Assembly (NCBI GenBank): GCA_038241115.1
Contig: JBBRGA010000082.1
Coordinates: 1 to 15,283 of the forward strand
Length of the DNA stretch: 15,283 nt
Direction: 5' to 3'
Origin: JANYJJ01 sp038241115
Lineage (GTDB): Bacteria > Pseudomonadota > Gammaproteobacteria > Burkholderiales > Burkholderiaceae_C
The stretch's first letter is position 1, and each line of letters starts with the position of its first letter. Made by a program: the position numbers and the translations under genes. Below are positions 14,574 through 15,283 of the stretch, one piece after another. The notes under the pieces were generated by a model that was not told the DNA's origin, searched no databases, and saw only the letters and a list, made by a program, of their open reading frames with translations.

Positions 14574-15283
14574 GTGACCCGCCAAGACGCCACATCGGCG
14601 GCTCAAAACCACACTCTCAACGCCGCGCAACTCGAAGCCGTTCACCATCTGAGTGGGCCCTGCCTGGTGCTGGCCGGAGCAGGCTCCGGCAAGACGCGAG
14701 TCATCGTGCACAAGATTGCTAGGCTGCTGCAAGAAGGCTACGAACCGGGGCAAATTGCGGCCATCACCTTCACCAACAAGGCGGCGCAGGAAATGCGCGA
14801 ACGGGCCAAAGAATTGGTGGGGCCCAAGGCGGCCAAGCACTTGGTCATCAGTACCTTTCACTCGCTGGGCGTGCGCATTTTGCGAGCCGAAGGTGAGAAG
14901 CTGGGGCTGAAAGAAAAATTCAGCATTTTGGACAGCGACGATGTGTTGTCCATCTTGAAAGACGCAGGCGCCAGCACCGACAACGCCTTGGCGCGGCGCT
15001 GGCAATGGAGCATTTCCGCTTGGAAAAACCAAGGCCTGAACAGCGCACAAGCCGAGGCCGCGGCTGTCGCAACAGGCACCGACGACGACCGCGTGGCCGC
15101 CCGCATCATGCAGCGCTACGAAGAACGCCTGGCCGCTTACCAAGCCGTGGACTTCGACGATTTGATCGCCCTGCCCCACAAGTTGCTGCTGCGCTTTGAG
15201 GACGTGCGTGCCAAGTGGGAAGCCACCTTGCGCTATGTGCTGGTAGACGAATACCAAGACACCAACGCGATTCAATACGAGCT
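14574..15283 (+). CDS. rep: Rep, ATP-dependent DNA helicase (partial, N-terminal part)
   Basis: Rep is a superfamily-1A 3'-5' helicase that helps restart replication and removes proteins from DNA ahead of the fork. The first 236 residues are present; the rest lies beyond the right edge. Visible motifs are the Q-motif LNAAQLEAVHHLSGPCLVL at 15-33, Walker A AGAGSGKT (motif I), ITFTNKAAQEM (motif Ia), ISTFHSLGVRIL (motif Ib), and VLVDEYQDTN (motif II, Walker B). The segment VDFDDLIALP and the end of the fragment match E. coli Rep better than UvrD, as I recall those sequences. The start is GTG at 14574; the frame upstream runs straight into the ACBP stop without another usual start, and GAGG (14562-14565) is well placed before it. 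The gap to the ACBP gene is only 15 bp. Confidence 0.93.
   Translation, partial: MTRQDATSAAQNHTLNAAQLEAVHHLSGPCLVLAGAGSGKTRVIVHKIARLLQEGYEPGQIAAITFTNKAAQEMRERAKELVGPKAAKHLVISTFHSLGVRILRAEGEKLGLKEKFSILDSDDVLSILKDAGASTDNALARRWQWSISAWKNQGLNSAQAEAAAVATGTDDDRVAARIMQRYEERLAAYQAVDFDDLIALPHKLLLRFEDVRAKWEATLRYVLVDEYQDTNAIQYE

Noticed and set aside
14346..15275. A 309-codon open frame on the minus strand opposite the ACBP and rep genes
   Set aside because: The opposite strand shows clear ACBP and Rep helicase motifs; this frame crosses both genes and has no recognisable domain.

Overview
This window looks like ordinary chromosome from a betaproteobacterium, most likely Burkholderiales and probably the Comamonadaceae. 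The basis is the GC-rich coding sequence, the gene order yadG-yadH-ibaG-murA-hisG-hisD-hisC-hisB-hisH, which is typical of that order, the short form of HisG, and the wax ester synthase/acyl-CoA-binding protein pair. No reference search was possible, so the taxonomy is an inference. I saw no tRNA, rRNA, CRISPR array, transposase or prophage gene.

Layout. From 7804 down to 1 the minus strand carries one long co-directional run: an ABC-2 exporter (yadG ATPase, yadH permease), the BolA-family protein ibaG, murA (first committed step of peptidoglycan synthesis), then histidine genes hisG, a fused hisD-hisC, hisB, and after a gap the start of hisH, which runs off the left edge. hisG/hisDC and hisDC/hisB overlap by ATGA, and yadG/yadH by TGATG, so translational coupling is likely. 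Between hisB and hisH lie a clear intrinsic terminator and a REP-like palindromic repeat.

From 7969 to 9486 on the plus strand are a TetR-family regulator, divergent from yadG, and a TPR protein with a strong ribosome binding site. From 12592 down to 9561 on the minus strand is a complete polar-amino-acid-type ABC importer in the order binding protein, permease, permease, ATPase. From 14170 down to 12695 is a WS/DGAT-type acyltransferase. Divergent from it on the plus strand is a small acyl-CoA-binding protein, followed by the start of the Rep helicase gene, which runs off the right edge.

How they fit together. The left half is core metabolism and envelope biogenesis. The importer is a self-contained transport operon. 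The acyltransferase and the acyl-CoA-binding protein plausibly share a role in neutral-lipid or acyl-CoA handling, and their shared upstream region holds a tandem 13-bp repeat.

Most unusual points: the hisD-hisC fusion in one uninterrupted frame; an extra palindrome-coded loop inside HisD; a binding protein that seems to have lost the aspartate that normally holds the ligand's alpha-amino group; a probable 4-bp slippage frameshift at the end of one permease gene; and a murA promoter placed so that its transcript would be leaderless. I did not find a new defence or mobile system here.
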